Of a DNA stretch of 64,000 nucleotides, positions 1-9,426 are shown piece by piece (within the stretch, counting starts at the first letter, position 1; every line of letters begins with the position of its first letter). A program made the translations under genes and the position numbers. The notes under the pieces were generated by a model. That model searched no databases. It had not been told where the DNA came from and saw nothing but the letters and a program-made list of their open reading frames with translations. The DNA lies in NCBI GenBank assembly GCA_964445645.1, contig CAYULH010000003.1, positions 1-64,000 on the forward strand, given 5' to 3'. This DNA is from Aureispira sp964445645 (GTDB lineage: Bacteria; Bacteroidota; Bacteroidia; Chitinophagales; Saprospiraceae).

Positions 1-397
1 TGAGCTCGGCAGAGCCTCGGTTCATCGTTGAAAATACTCACCTTAGCGCGCTAAGTACTGATTCTTCGATACACTGTATCAAAGAAATCAGATCACTTCG
101 TGAGTGTTTTTCGCCTTGATCTGAATAATTGCTAGTGCTTTTGTGCTACCAGCACAAGCCATCGCAGCTCGCTTTGCGAGTATTCCATTTTTTAACTTAC
201 AATTAATTTTGTACACCTACCTACTTAAAAAAACGTTAAAGCAAGCAACTGAACTTTTTTTACATGGAGATATGAAGTTATTTTCATAAATTTATAACTT
301 AAGGGAGCTTTAAATTAGATAGTTTAACCTCCTTGAGGCCATACTTTTTTGTTATTTTGGGTCTATCACCTCATACACCGATTAATTTGAATACACT
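1..397. repeat. Hairpin-rich intergenic stretch upstream of dsbD-like gene
   Basis: No convincing coding region is seen. Bases 42-180 carry a run of short inverted repeats: a 14-bp palindrome CTTAGCGCGCTAAG at 42-55, GATACA-C-TGTATC at 68-80, TCAGATCA (88-95) facing TGATCTGA (117-124), TTGTGCT-ACC-AGCACAA at 141-157, and CTCGC-TTT-GCGAG at 168-180. Such density is typical of small non-coding repeat elements. The left end may lie outside the window. From about 190 to the start codon at 398 the sequence is plain AT-rich leader with a weak promoter match. Confidence 0.5.
333..360 (+). promoter_or_regulatory. Possible promoter of the dsbD-like gene
   Basis: TATTTTGG at 353-360 matches seven of eight positions of the Bacteroidota -7 element TAnnTTTG. 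TTGA at 333-336 is a weak -33 element 16 bases upstream. The start codon follows at 398. Confidence 0.35.
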
Positions 398-2680
398 ATG
401 AAAAGATTAAGCATTACTTTACTGTTCTTGGTTGGCATACTAGGCAATTTACTCGCTCAAAAGCCTGTCAGTTATAAATGGACAGTAAAAGCTTTGACTG
501 ATGATACCTACGAAATCACCTTCAAGACAAAAATTCAGGAAGGTTGGTATACCTATTCTCAATACCTAGAAAACGATTTAGGGCCTATTCCTACCAGTGT
601 TAATTTTGAGACCAAAAACCAAGAAAAAATAGGCAAAGCTACTGAAACCACTAGCAGTAGCAGCAATAAAGTTTCGGGACACGATGAGATGTTTGATATG
701 AACATCACCAAGTACAAAAAAGACTTGACCATTGTACAAAAATTCAAAGTAACTGATCCTACCAAAGAAGTAGCAGGTTTCTTAGAATACATGACTTGTA
801 ATGATAGCCAGTGCCTTCCTCCTACGGCTGTAGAATTTAGCTTTGTACCTTCAAGCTATTTGCCCAAGCCCGACAGTCGACCTCCGCCTACAGAAGAGCA
901 CCCGACCAACGAGGAACCAAAAGATAATACCACAGGCCAAGTAGGACCAGAAAATTCTAATAACAATACCAATACAGCAGAAGTACCAACTACAGAAGTA
1001 CCTGCTACTACTGATACGTCCCATGCAAGCACAACGGCCTCTACCACAGATAGCATTGCTGCTGTAGAGCCAACTCCTGCCCCCACTCCCAACAAAGCCG
1101 TAACAGGCACTACCAAGGATGGTATTTTTTCGCCTGTACGCCCTACCCTAGTAGCTACGGCTGCCAATCCTATTGGAAGCACTTGTAAGAGTGAGACAGG
1201 GGAAGTATTGCAAAATAACAATGTAGAAGTAGAAGGATTGCCTTGGTGGCAAATTTTTCTATTGGGTTTTGGTGGTGGTTTGATTGCCCTGCTAACGCCT
1301 TGTGTTTTTCCTATGATTCCTATGACGGTTTCTTTATTTTCTAAGAGCAGTGATGGGCAACCGTCCAAAGGCACAGGCATCAAAAATGCCCTCTTATTTG
1401 GCGCATCTATTATTGTTATTTATGTATCGCTAGGCTTGGCATTCACGATTGCCTTTGGGCCCGAAGCCATCAATTTATTCTCTACAAGCTGGGTAATGAA
1501 CTTCTTGTTCTTTGTCCTCTTTACCGTTTTTGCTTTTTCCTTTTTTGGGTATTACGAAATTCAATTGCCCTCTTCTTGGGCCAACAAGGCCGATCAAGCT
1601 TCTACCAAAGGTGGTTTATTAGGCACCTTCTTTGGAGCGTTTTCTATTGCACTAGTTTCCTTCTCTTGTACTGGGCCTATTATTGGTTCTTTGATTATGC
1701 AGACGGCTAGTTCTGGGAGCTATGGTGCGCCTGCCGTGGGAATGCTAGGCTTTTCTGTGGCATTAGCCTTGCCTTTTATGTTGTTTGCCATCTTCCCAAG
1801 TTGGCTGCAATCTCTGCCCCGATCGGGCGGCTGGATGACCAGCATGAAAGTAATTTTAGGTTTCTTAGAATTGGCCTTGGGGCTCAAGTTTTTATCTACG
1901 GCTGATTTGGTAGAACATTGGGGTATTCTCCCTTATGAGGCATTCATTGGATTGTGGGCATTGACTTTCTTGGGAATGACCTTGTATCTCTTTGGCTTCA
2001 TTCATTTTCCGCATGATAATAAAAACGCTAAAATTGGAACAGGCCGCAAGGCGTTGGGTGCAATTGCCGCTCTTGTAACGGTTTCCATATTAAGTGGTTT
2101 TACCATCAACCCACAAACCGATGCCTTTCGTACACCATTTTGGCTAAGTGGATTGGCTCCTTCAGCTTGCTACTCTTATATTAGACCTTGTGAACAAGCT
2201 CAAAGTGAGAAATATACCTTCAGTGATCATTGTCCTCCGGGGATTGACCAATGTTTTGACGATTATGACGAAGCCTTGCGTTATGCTAGAGATTTCAACA
2301 AGCCTATCCTAATTGATTTTACGGGTTATGGTTGTGTGAATTGTCGCAAAATGGAAGAAAATGTTTGGATTGATTCTACCATCAATAAAATGCTAAACGA
2401 AGATTATGTATTGGCTTCGCTTTATGTGGATGATCGCAAACCGCTTCCGCAAACCTTAAAAACCGAGGATGGCACCAAAATTCGTAATGTGGGCAATAAA
2501 TGGGCAGCCTTTCAAAGAGTGAATTTTAACAAATTGGCACAACCTTATTATGTGCTCATTACTCCTGATGAAGAAGTCATCAATGTGCCACGAGCCTACA
2601 CCCCTGACATTACAACTTATGAATCCTTTTTGCGCTGTGGTTTGGATGGTTTTCAGCAGAGTTTGCTCATCAAGAAATAG
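398..2680 (+). CDS. DsbD-like thiol:disulfide interchange protein
   Basis: This protein probably carries reducing equivalents from cytoplasmic thioredoxin across the inner membrane to periplasmic thiol proteins. A signal peptide (about 1-20) precedes a DsbD-alpha-like domain with C134 and C139. A Thr/Pro/Asn-rich linker spans about 155-275. A CcdA/DsbD membrane domain of about eight helices follows, with C302 in TPCVFP and C424 in SCTGP. A C-terminal thioredoxin-like domain has C646-V-N-C649. All three cysteine pairs needed for the electron relay are present. At 760 residues it is longer than enterobacterial DsbD, mainly because of the linker. It appears monocistronic, with a hairpin terminator downstream. 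The linker may simply be a periplasmic spacer. Confidence 0.9.
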   Translation: MKRLSITLLFLVGILGNLLAQKPVSYKWTVKALTDDTYEITFKTKIQEGWYTYSQYLENDLGPIPTSVNFETKNQEKIGKATETTSSSSNKVSGHDEMFDMNITKYKKDLTIVQKFKVTDPTKEVAGFLEYMTCNDSQCLPPTAVEFSFVPSSYLPKPDSRPPPTEEHPTNEEPKDNTTGQVGPENSNNNTNTAEVPTTEVPATTDTSHASTTASTTDSIAAVEPTPAPTPNKAVTGTTKDGIFSPVRPTLVATAANPIGSTCKSETGEVLQNNNVEVEGLPWWQIFLLGFGGGLIALLTPCVFPMIPMTVSLFSKSSDGQPSKGTGIKNALLFGASIIVIYVSLGLAFTIAFGPEAINLFSTSWVMNFLFFVLFTVFAFSFFGYYEIQLPSSWANKADQASTKGGLLGTFFGAFSIALVSFSCTGPIIGSLIMQTASSGSYGAPAVGMLGFSVALALPFMLFAIFPSWLQSLPRSGGWMTSMKVILGFLELALGLKFLSTADLVEHWGILPYEAFIGLWALTFLGMTLYLFGFIHFPHDNKNAKIGTGRKALGAIAALVTVSILSGFTINPQTDAFRTPFWLSGLAPSACYSYIRPCEQAQSEKYTFSDHCPPGIDQCFDDYDEALRYARDFNKPILIDFTGYGCVNCRKMEENVWIDSTINKMLNEDYVLASLYVDDRKPLPQTLKTEDGTKIRNVGNKWAAFQRVNFNKLAQPYYVLITPDEEVINVPRAYTPDITTYESFLRCGLDGFQQSLLIKK

Positions 2681-2736
2681 CCGCTTTGTTTAACCAATAA
2701 AACAACAGAATTTTGTTTTTTTGAAAGCGTGCATGC

Positions 2737-2770
2737 AAAAAGGCTCAACAGTACTTGTTGAGCTTTTTTG
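2737..2770 (+). terminator. Intrinsic terminator after the dsbD-like gene
   Basis: GCTCAACA and TGTTGAGC form a perfect 8-bp stem around a short loop, preceded by an A-run and followed by TTTTTTG. Confidence 0.8.
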
Positions 2771-2828
2771 CTTAATATCAATGTCTGTTGTTGAAAAGCA
2801 AAACAGTAAAATAATTTTTTTCCTTTTA

Positions 2829-2855
2829 TTTGTTGCTATAAATACTGTAACTTTG
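2829..2855 (+). promoter_or_regulatory. Promoter of the pepF-like gene
   Basis: TAACTTTG at 2848-2855 is a perfect TAnnTTTG -7 element. TTTG at 2829-2832 is a candidate -33 element, with a 15-base spacer that is slightly short. The start codon is at 2951. Confidence 0.55.
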
Positions 2856-2950
2856 AACCAAGAGCTACAATACTATTTCTTCCTGTTAACTCTTTTGAAG
2901 TACACCCAGTAGCTACCAATTACAACTCATTTATCTTACAATTTCCAACT

Positions 2951-4651
2951 ATGACTAAGTTTAGTGATTTCACCTATCAAAGACCTGATACTGAAACATT
3001 TAAAAAAGAATTTTCTCGATATTTAGAAGCGTTTAAAGCTGCTAAAGACAGTGCAGCACAACGAGAGGCCATTTTGGTGCTCAATCAATTACGCAGTGAT
3101 TTTGACTCTATGTATTCTTTGGCTAGTGTTCGGCACTCTATCAATGCCAACAATACCTTTTATGAAGAAGAAAATGCTTTTTTTGATACCAATTATCCTA
3201 CGCTAACTGAAAGTATCAATGACTATTTTCGGGCATTGCTCTCTGTAGAAAATAGAGAAGAATTGGAGGCTATTTTTGGAAAACAGCTTTTTGTCATTGC
3301 CGAGTTGCGTCTCAAAACCTTTGAACCAGCCATTGTAAGTTTATTACAAGAGGAAAATAAATTAGATTCTCAATATAGAAAGATCAAAGCGCAAGCTGTT
3401 ATAGAATTTGAAGGCAAGGAGTATAACTTATCTTCCATTGGTGCCTTAGAATTATCCAAGGATCGTTCTGTTCGCCGTCTTGCCAGTGAGGCAAAATGGA
3501 AGTTTTATGCCGAAAAAGCACCTCAAATTGAAGAAATCTACCACGAGTTGGTGCAAATTCGCCACAAAATGGCAACAACTTTGGGCTACAAAAATTACAT
3601 TGAGTTGGGTTATGCTCGTATGTTGCGTTCTGATTACAATGCAGATATGGTTGCTAATTTTCGCAAGCAAATAGAAGAACACATTGTCCCGATTACCTCG
3701 CAGCTCTTGGCACGTCAAAAAAAACGCCTTGGTCTAGAACAGCTCAAGTATTATGACGAAGGATTTAAATTTCCATCGGGCAATCCCAAACCAAAGGGAA
3801 GTCCAGAATGGATGGAAGACCAAGCTCGTCAGATGTACCAAGAACTCTCGCCAGAAACCGACCGTTTTTTCCGTTTTATGAGTGATAATGAGTTGATGGA
3901 TTTGGTGGCCAAGGATGGCAAGCAAACAGGCGGTTACTGTACCTTCTTAAACAAATTTAAAGCACCCTTTATTTTCTCCAATTTTAATGGTACAGCCCAC
4001 GATATTACAGTATTAACGCATGAGGCTGGACACGCCTTTCAGGCTTATTCTACCAGCCAAAACACGCAAGTTTATGACTATCTGTGGCCTACGTATGAAG
4101 CTTGTGAAATTCACTCTATGAGTATGGAGTTTTTCACTTGGCCTTGGATGAAGCTTTTCTTCAAGGAAGACACAGAGAAATTTAAATTTTCTCATTTGGC
4201 AGGTTCTATTTCCTTCTTGCCTTATGGGGTGGCTATTGATGAATTTCAGCATGTAGTGTATGAAAACCCTAGCATGACTCCTGAGGAGCGCAATCAAGCT
4301 TGGCGTACTATAGAGAAAAAATATCTTCCTCACAGAGATTATGATAATAATTCCTTTTTGGAAGCAGGTGGATTCTGGCAGCGTCAAAGTCATTTGTTTG
4401 GAATGCCCTTTTATTACATTGATTATGTTTTGGCGCAAATTTGTGCCTTTCAATTTTGGAAACGCAGCCTAGAGGATAAAGAAGAAGCTTGGAAGGATTA
4501 CATCAAGCTCTGTGATATTGGAGGCTCTAAATCTTTCTTACAGTTGTTAGAAGTGGGCAATTTGCAATCGCCTTTTGAAGATGGCTGCTTGGCCGAGGTA
4601 GTCAAACCTATTCAAGAATATTTGGCACAAGTAGATGATTCTGTTTTCTAG
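2951..4651 (+). CDS. M3-family oligoendopeptidase (PepF-like)
   Basis: This is a zinc metallopeptidase of family M3 that cleaves short peptides, probably in the cytoplasm because no signal peptide is seen. The zinc motif is H357-E358-A-G-H361, and the third ligand is likely E386 in the downstream CEIHSMSME segment, the usual M3 spacing. The N-terminal 330 residues are helical and match the lid region of oligoendopeptidase F. At 566 residues the length is normal for the family. The start follows a perfect -7 element by about 95 bases and no in-frame alternative lies closer. It is flanked by its own promoter and that of the next metalloprotease gene, so it is probably transcribed alone. Confidence 0.9.
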   Translation: MTKFSDFTYQRPDTETFKKEFSRYLEAFKAAKDSAAQREAILVLNQLRSDFDSMYSLASVRHSINANNTFYEEENAFFDTNYPTLTESINDYFRALLSVENREELEAIFGKQLFVIAELRLKTFEPAIVSLLQEENKLDSQYRKIKAQAVIEFEGKEYNLSSIGALELSKDRSVRRLASEAKWKFYAEKAPQIEEIYHELVQIRHKMATTLGYKNYIELGYARMLRSDYNADMVANFRKQIEEHIVPITSQLLARQKKRLGLEQLKYYDEGFKFPSGNPKPKGSPEWMEDQARQMYQELSPETDRFFRFMSDNELMDLVAKDGKQTGGYCTFLNKFKAPFIFSNFNGTAHDITVLTHEAGHAFQAYSTSQNTQVYDYLWPTYEACEIHSMSMEFFTWPWMKLFFKEDTEKFKFSHLAGSISFLPYGVAIDEFQHVVYENPSMTPEERNQAWRTIEKKYLPHRDYDNNSFLEAGGFWQRQSHLFGMPFYYIDYVLAQICAFQFWKRSLEDKEEAWKDYIKLCDIGGSKSFLQLLEVGNLQSPFEDGCLAEVVKPIQEYLAQVDDSVF

Positions 4652-4673
4652 CGTTCTATTGTTATTAGCTTTG
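4644..4673 (+). promoter_or_regulatory. Promoter of the zinc metalloprotease gene
   Basis: TAGCTTTG at 4666-4673 fits TAnnTTTG exactly. TTTT at 4644-4647 could serve as a weak -33 element with an 18-base spacer. Confidence 0.5.
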
Positions 4674-4748
4674 TTCAATCTTAAACATTGTATTACTAAG
4701 AACTAACTGTTTCATTATCCATTCTTAGTACACCTACCTATACTTATT

Positions 4749-7229
4749 ATGCAAAAGAATATTTTTATCCCTTTGTTACTAATCCTGTTATTTTCGTTCA
4801 ATACTGCTCTAATACAAGCACAAAAAAAGCGCAAAAAGAATAAAACTAAAGAGGAAGTAGAACAAGTAGAACCCCAAACGCCAAAGGCTGCCCCCGAAAA
4901 AGGCGCACCCAAAGCCTACAAAGAGATTATTACCGACAAGGCCATTACCAAAGAAGGATTGATGACCACCCACAAAGTGGGTAGCAAGTATTACTTTGAG
5001 CTACCTATGGACTTGCTCGAAAAAGAAATTATGGTGGTGAGCCGTATTTCGGGGTATGTTAAGAATATGAGTTTTGGGGGGGCAGGTATGAAATCACGCC
5101 CGCAACAAGTTATTCGTTGGCAACAAGTAGACGATCAAATCTTGATGCGTTCTGTCTCTTATCACAGTGTTGCCAATGAGCAAGAGCCTATTTACAAATC
5201 GCTCAAAAACAACAACTTTGAGCCTGTTATTTACAGCTTTCCTGTAGCAGCTTATCGCACAGATAGCAGTGACCAAAAACAGGCCGTGGTTATTGAGGTC
5301 AATCCATTCTTTACGGCTGATATTGCTCTTATTGGAGCTTTATCCGATGCTCAACGCAAACGTTTTGCTATTTCGGGTGTAGCGCCCAAGCGCAGTCTGA
5401 TTACGGGCATCAAGAATTTTCCATCCAATACTGAGGTTCGCCATATTCTCACCTATAAAGGTAGTAAATTGCCTGATAATGCGCTCTCACAGACCCTATC
5501 TGTAGAGATGAACCAGTCGTTTATTTTATTGCCCGAAACACTCATGCAACCACGGGTTTATGATGCACGAGTCGGGTATTTTAGCATTCAAAGAACCAAT
5601 TATAGTTCTGCAAAACAGCGTGCAGATAAAGAGCGTTTTATTACGCGCTGGCGATTGGAGCCCAAGGATATGGAAGCGTTCAAACGGGGCGAATTGGTCG
5701 AACCCAAAAAGCAAATTGTGTATTATATTGATCCGGCTACCCCCGAAAAATGGCGGCCTTATCTCAAGCAAGGGGTCAATGATTGGCAAAAAGCATTTGA
5801 AGCCGCTGGTTTCAAGAATGCCATTATTGCCAAAGACCCTCCAAGTGCCGAGGAAGACCCCGATTGGAGTCCTGAAGATGTTCGTTACTCTGTTATTCGT
5901 TATATCACCACAGATATTGCCAATGCCCAAGGGCCACATGTACACGACCCCAGAACAGGAGAAATTTTGGAATCGGATATTTTGTGGTATCACAATGTGA
6001 TGAATTTGTTGAGAAACTGGTATTTGATTCAAACGGCGGCCATCAATCCAGCTGCACAAACAACAGACTTTGATGATGCTGTTATGGGTGAATTGATTCG
6101 TTTTGTAGCAGCCCACGAGGTTGGGCACACCCTAGGATTGCCCCACAATATGGGTTCTAGTGTGGCTTATCCTGTTGATTCCTTGCGCTCGCCTACCTTT
6201 ACGGCTACCCATGGCACCGCACCTTCCATCATGGATTATGCCCGTTTCAACTATGTGGCACAACCCGGTGATGGGGTCAAAAATCTAGGGGCCAAAATTG
6301 GTGAATATGATGTGTGGTCGATTATTTATGGCTATCGCCCTATTCCAGAGGCGACCACAACAGAGGGCGAACGCCTGACCCTCAATAAATGGATAAAAGA
6401 GCGGGCAGGTGATCCCGTTTATCGTTTTGGTGCTCAACAATGGCGCATTATAGACCCTTCTTCTCAAACAGAGGACTTGGGGGATGATGCGGTCAAGGCC
6501 AGCACACTGGGCATTGCCAATCTAAAACGTATTCTGCCCAAATTGCTAGAATGGTCTGCCGAGGACGGCAAGGATTATCAAGATTTGCGAGAGCTTTATG
6601 GACAGGTATTTAGCCAACTCAACCGCTATGTGGGGCACGTGGCTTCCAATGTAGGTGGGGTTTATCAGTATACCAAAACATCCGATCAAGAAGGAACAAT
6701 TTTTCAACATGTTCCCAAAGAGCAGCAGCAAAAAGCGGTACAATTCCTCAATCAACAAATATTTGCCACTCCTGAATGGTTGATTAATCCTGCCATTTTG
6801 GATAGAATCGAATCGACTGGAATTGTAACCCGCCTAACCAAAATGCACGAACGAGCATTGACAATCGTTTTTGAGCCTGCCCGTCTACAACGCCTAATTG
6901 AAGCAGAAGCTACAGAAACGAATAGTGTCTACACGGTAATGAATTTGTTTGATGAATTGGAAGCAGGGATTTGGTCAGAATTGCGCTCTGGCCAAAAAAT
7001 TACGGTTTATCGTAGAAACTTGCAACGCAGCTATATTGATAAACTAATTACCATGCTAGATAATAAGAAAGATGCTTCGGATATAAGAGCACTTTCTAGA
7101 AGTCGTCTCAAAGGTTTGGAACGTCAAATCAAACAAGCCTTGAGCAGCCAAACAGATAGTTTATCGGTGGTGCATTTGCGTGATATTTTGGATAGAATTG
7201 AAATGGTTTTTTATCCTGTTCGTCAATAG
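4749..7229 (+). CDS. Secreted zinc-dependent metalloprotease (metzincin-like, DUF5117/DUF4953 type)
   Basis: The protein has an N-terminal signal peptide (about 1-24, ending near IQAQ), a Lys/Glu-rich stretch, and then the domains typical of large Bacteroidota zinc-dependent metalloproteases. The metzincin zinc motif H456-E-V-G-H460-x5-H466 is complete and is followed by a Met-turn candidate SIMDYARF. At 826 residues it has the family length. It probably degrades extracellular or periplasmic protein. No C-terminal type IX sorting domain is evident, so it may stay in the periplasm. The substrate cannot be read from the sequence. It has its own promoter and a terminator 23 bases downstream. Confidence 0.85.
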   Translation: MQKNIFIPLLLILLFSFNTALIQAQKKRKKNKTKEEVEQVEPQTPKAAPEKGAPKAYKEIITDKAITKEGLMTTHKVGSKYYFELPMDLLEKEIMVVSRISGYVKNMSFGGAGMKSRPQQVIRWQQVDDQILMRSVSYHSVANEQEPIYKSLKNNNFEPVIYSFPVAAYRTDSSDQKQAVVIEVNPFFTADIALIGALSDAQRKRFAISGVAPKRSLITGIKNFPSNTEVRHILTYKGSKLPDNALSQTLSVEMNQSFILLPETLMQPRVYDARVGYFSIQRTNYSSAKQRADKERFITRWRLEPKDMEAFKRGELVEPKKQIVYYIDPATPEKWRPYLKQGVNDWQKAFEAAGFKNAIIAKDPPSAEEDPDWSPEDVRYSVIRYITTDIANAQGPHVHDPRTGEILESDILWYHNVMNLLRNWYLIQTAAINPAAQTTDFDDAVMGELIRFVAAHEVGHTLGLPHNMGSSVAYPVDSLRSPTFTATHGTAPSIMDYARFNYVAQPGDGVKNLGAKIGEYDVWSIIYGYRPIPEATTTEGERLTLNKWIKERAGDPVYRFGAQQWRIIDPSSQTEDLGDDAVKASTLGIANLKRILPKLLEWSAEDGKDYQDLRELYGQVFSQLNRYVGHVASNVGGVYQYTKTSDQEGTIFQHVPKEQQQKAVQFLNQQIFATPEWLINPAILDRIESTGIVTRLTKMHERALTIVFEPARLQRLIEAEATETNSVYTVMNLFDELEAGIWSELRSGQKITVYRRNLQRSYIDKLITMLDNKKDASDIRALSRSRLKGLERQIKQALSSQTDSLSVVHLRDILDRIEMVFYPVRQ

Positions 7230-7251
7230 ATAAAACATAAAAGCATAAAAA

Positions 7252-7284
7252 AATAGTAGCTCCCAATAGGGCTACTATTTTTTA
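7252..7284. terminator. Bidirectional terminator between convergent genes
   Basis: AATAGTAGC and GCTACTATT form a perfect 9-bp stem with a 10-base loop. An A-run on one side and a T-run on the other let it serve the gene ending at 7229 (+) and the lipoprotein ending at 7324 (-). Confidence 0.8.
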
Positions 7285-7323
7285 TTTCAACAAAATTGAT
7301 TGCAGAAAACTACAAGTAAACTT

Positions 7324-7728
7324 TTACTGACGAGTAAAACTTCCTTGTACCGTAAATATTTCGATAGTAATCTTATCACACTCATTGCTTACTACAGGAA
7401 AAGTAGCATCTATAGCATTGGTAGTAGTGGGAGAAGCCGCTCTTACATACAAAGAGTCCTCACCAATTGTTCTATACGTCTTCACAGTTAGTTTGTCCCC
7501 ATTAATCTCTCCTCCCAAAACGGCATCATCTGGGTCTGTTAATGTACCATCTGTCTTAAATTCAAAGGCCGTAGCTGTAGGTTCATAATCTGCTTTCCAA
7601 GTACCAACAATATTTTGTTGTAATGCTGGCGGCACACAGGGGTCCGTGGTGGTATCACAAGAAGTTGCAAATACTAAAAGACCGAAAAAGAGCGTACTAA
7701 GTAAAAATTTTGATAAATTCATTTTCAT
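7324..7728 (-). CDS. Small lipocalin-like lipoprotein
   Basis: This is a 134-residue predicted lipoprotein. A hydrophobic signal ends in a lipobox with C24 (FATSC), followed by a second Cys after DTTTDP. The mature part resembles the lipocalin-like lipoproteins of Bacteroidota: a GTW motif near the start (IVGTWKADYEP) followed by alternating beta-rich segments with FxFKTDGTLT. No enzymatic motif is visible. It stands alone between a bidirectional terminator and a 108-base gap. The function is unknown; binding of a small hydrophobic ligand is a family-level guess. Confidence 0.7.
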   Translation of the reverse strand: MKMNLSKFLLSTLFFGLLVFATSCDTTTDPCVPPALQQNIVGTWKADYEPTATAFEFKTDGTLTDPDDAVLGGEINGDKLTVKTYRTIGEDSLYVRAASPTTTNAIDATFPVVSNECDKITIEIFTVQGSFTRQ

Positions 7729-7836
7729 TCAAGTTAATAATTAATAAAATAGATCACTAAAATTTCCTTATCACAAACCATTCCATATCTAAGATAGGGC
7801 AGGATAGAATAAGTATGGTATTGCCTTTATAATTTT

Positions 7837-8301
7837 TTAGGGAAAACGACGAGCACGTTCTATCAAAAAATCGAGTCCACTTTCTTTTTCTAATACTTGA
7901 CAAAACAACTTGCAAAAGAGTAATTTTTCCCAATACTCATAGTTTACATCATCAATAAAAGGATTGCCCGATGAAGGGAAACGCCACTCTAAGTCACTAA
8001 CTGCTCTCTGTGCCTCAAAACTTGGGTGATAAGGGTTGCCCTCAAAACAACACAACTGCATGTAACGTTTCTTGGCAGCATGGCCTACCTTGACCACTAC
8101 TTGCACGCCAAATATAGACGCATCCAATAAGATTTCTCCTTTCTTGAATAAGCTATATTTCCGATCGGGCCACTCTATCCGATACCACAACCAATGCCAT
8201 AACCATTCATCAATAGATACAGTTCTCCGCTGAATTGTTGTTCTAAAAGATCGCTCCCAAGCACTAGGATCATTTTTTTCCAATTCCTCTTTCCAACTCA
8301 T
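7837..8301 (-). CDS. Hypothetical protein
   Basis: I do not recognise this 154-residue protein. It has no signal peptide or membrane segment and is rich in Trp, Phe and charged residues, including a WLWHWLWYR stretch near residues 33-41. The start lies 8 bases after the kdsD-like stop, so the two are probably co-transcribed. It is likely a soluble cytoplasmic protein. No motif supports a function. Confidence 0.65.
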   Translation of the reverse strand: MSWKEELEKNDPSAWERSFRTTIQRRTVSIDEWLWHWLWYRIEWPDRKYSLFKKGEILLDASIFGVQVVVKVGHAAKKRYMQLCCFEGNPYHPSFEAQRAVSDLEWRFPSSGNPFIDDVNYEYWEKLLFCKLFCQVLEKESGLDFLIERARRFP

Positions 8302-8309
8302 AATACACC

Positions 8310-9260
8310 TTATTTAATTTGATGTTTGGCAATAATACCCAGTAAACACCCCTCCTGTTCTACCAATAAGCTGGTAATTTTATGTTCTAATAACAATTGA
8401 TCGGCTTCCCAGAGTAGTGCATCTGGCGATACTGTTTTGGGTTCTGTTGTCATTAAATCTTTAGCCTTTAAATCAAAAAAGGAAGCACTAGGATGCTTTT
8501 GTAGACTTCTACGCAAATCTCCATCGGTAATAACCCCTAAAATCTGTTGTTGCGCTCCTACAATCACCACCAAACCAAATCGACTTTTGGACATTTCCCA
8601 AATTACTGTTTTTACATCTGTGGCCATGCCAGCAATAGGCAATTCATGTTGCGTCATTTCCTTGCTGACGGTAGTTACCAACTTGCGCCCCAATGACCCT
8701 CCGGGATGCAATTGGGCAAAATTTTGCTCGTCAAATTGCTTATTGGTTAGTAAGACGGTAGCCAAGGCATCCCCCATTACCATAGCAGCCGTAGTCGAAG
8801 CCATTGGCACGGCTGCAATAGGCGAAGCTTCCTTGGATATTCCAACATGCAAAATAGCTTGTGCATTGCGGGCCAAGGTAGAATTGACTTGCCCAACCAA
8901 ACAAATATGAGGAATCCCAAGTCTTTTGACATAAGGCAATACCTGCAAAATTTCATCGGTCTCTCCCGAATTGGAAATGCTCAAAAAACAATCTTGTTCA
9001 CGCAGCATACCCAAATCGCCGTGAATGGCTTCGGAGGGGTGCAGAAAAAAACTAGGACTTCCTGTACTTGCCAAAGTAGCCGCTATTTTTTTACCCACCA
9101 ATCCTGATTTACCTATTCCGCAAACAACAATATGCCCTTTGCATTGCAATAAGTACTCTACAGCCTTTTCAAAATCAGAAGTCAGTTGTTCACCAAGCTG
9201 TTGTAGGGCTTGTGCTTGTGTCTGGATGACTTGTTTAGCAATGTTTATACTATTGTTCAT
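8310..9260 (-). CDS. kdsD: KpsF/GutQ-family arabinose-5-phosphate isomerase
   Basis: This enzyme probably interconverts ribulose 5-phosphate and arabinose 5-phosphate, the first step towards Kdo in lipopolysaccharide. An N-terminal SIS domain carries GIGKSGLVGKK and SNSGETDEI, the sugar-phosphate binding motifs of the family. Two CBS domains follow (about residues 200-316), the first beginning at the KTVIWEMSKSRFGLVV segment. I chose the ATG at 9260, which gives the usual N terminus MNNSINIAK. The open frame extends to 9299, but the extra 13 residues do not resemble the family. The first 15 coding bases are identical to those chosen for the DUF1702-like gene at 14865. A hypothetical gene follows 8 bases downstream. 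Confidence 0.88.
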   Translation of the reverse strand: MNNSINIAKQVIQTQAQALQQLGEQLTSDFEKAVEYLLQCKGHIVVCGIGKSGLVGKKIAATLASTGSPSFFLHPSEAIHGDLGMLREQDCFLSISNSGETDEILQVLPYVKRLGIPHICLVGQVNSTLARNAQAILHVGISKEASPIAAVPMASTTAAMVMGDALATVLLTNKQFDEQNFAQLHPGGSLGRKLVTTVSKEMTQHELPIAGMATDVKTVIWEMSKSRFGLVVIVGAQQQILGVITDGDLRRSLQKHPSASFFDLKAKDLMTTEPKTVSPDALLWEADQLLLEHKITSLLVEQEGCLLGIIAKHQIK

Positions 9261-9426
9261 AATACAATAATACAACTTGATTGGTGGATTGACAACCACG
9301 GCCCAAGCATTTTTTGTTCTACATAGCAGTATCTCTACTTTTGATTTGGTATCTTTCTTTTGAAGAATTTTTATTTAAAGGTTTGTTCTTCCCCAATCTA
9401 CTGGTTCTTTTTTAAGACCATTGATT

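Noticed and set aside
856..1383. 175-residue minus-strand open frame
   Set aside because: It lies opposite the low-complexity linker of the dsbD-like gene, where Thr/Pro-rich sequence leaves the other strand open.
2721..2912. 63-residue open frame after the dsbD-like gene
   Set aside because: It runs straight through a clear terminator hairpin and contains the promoter of the next gene.
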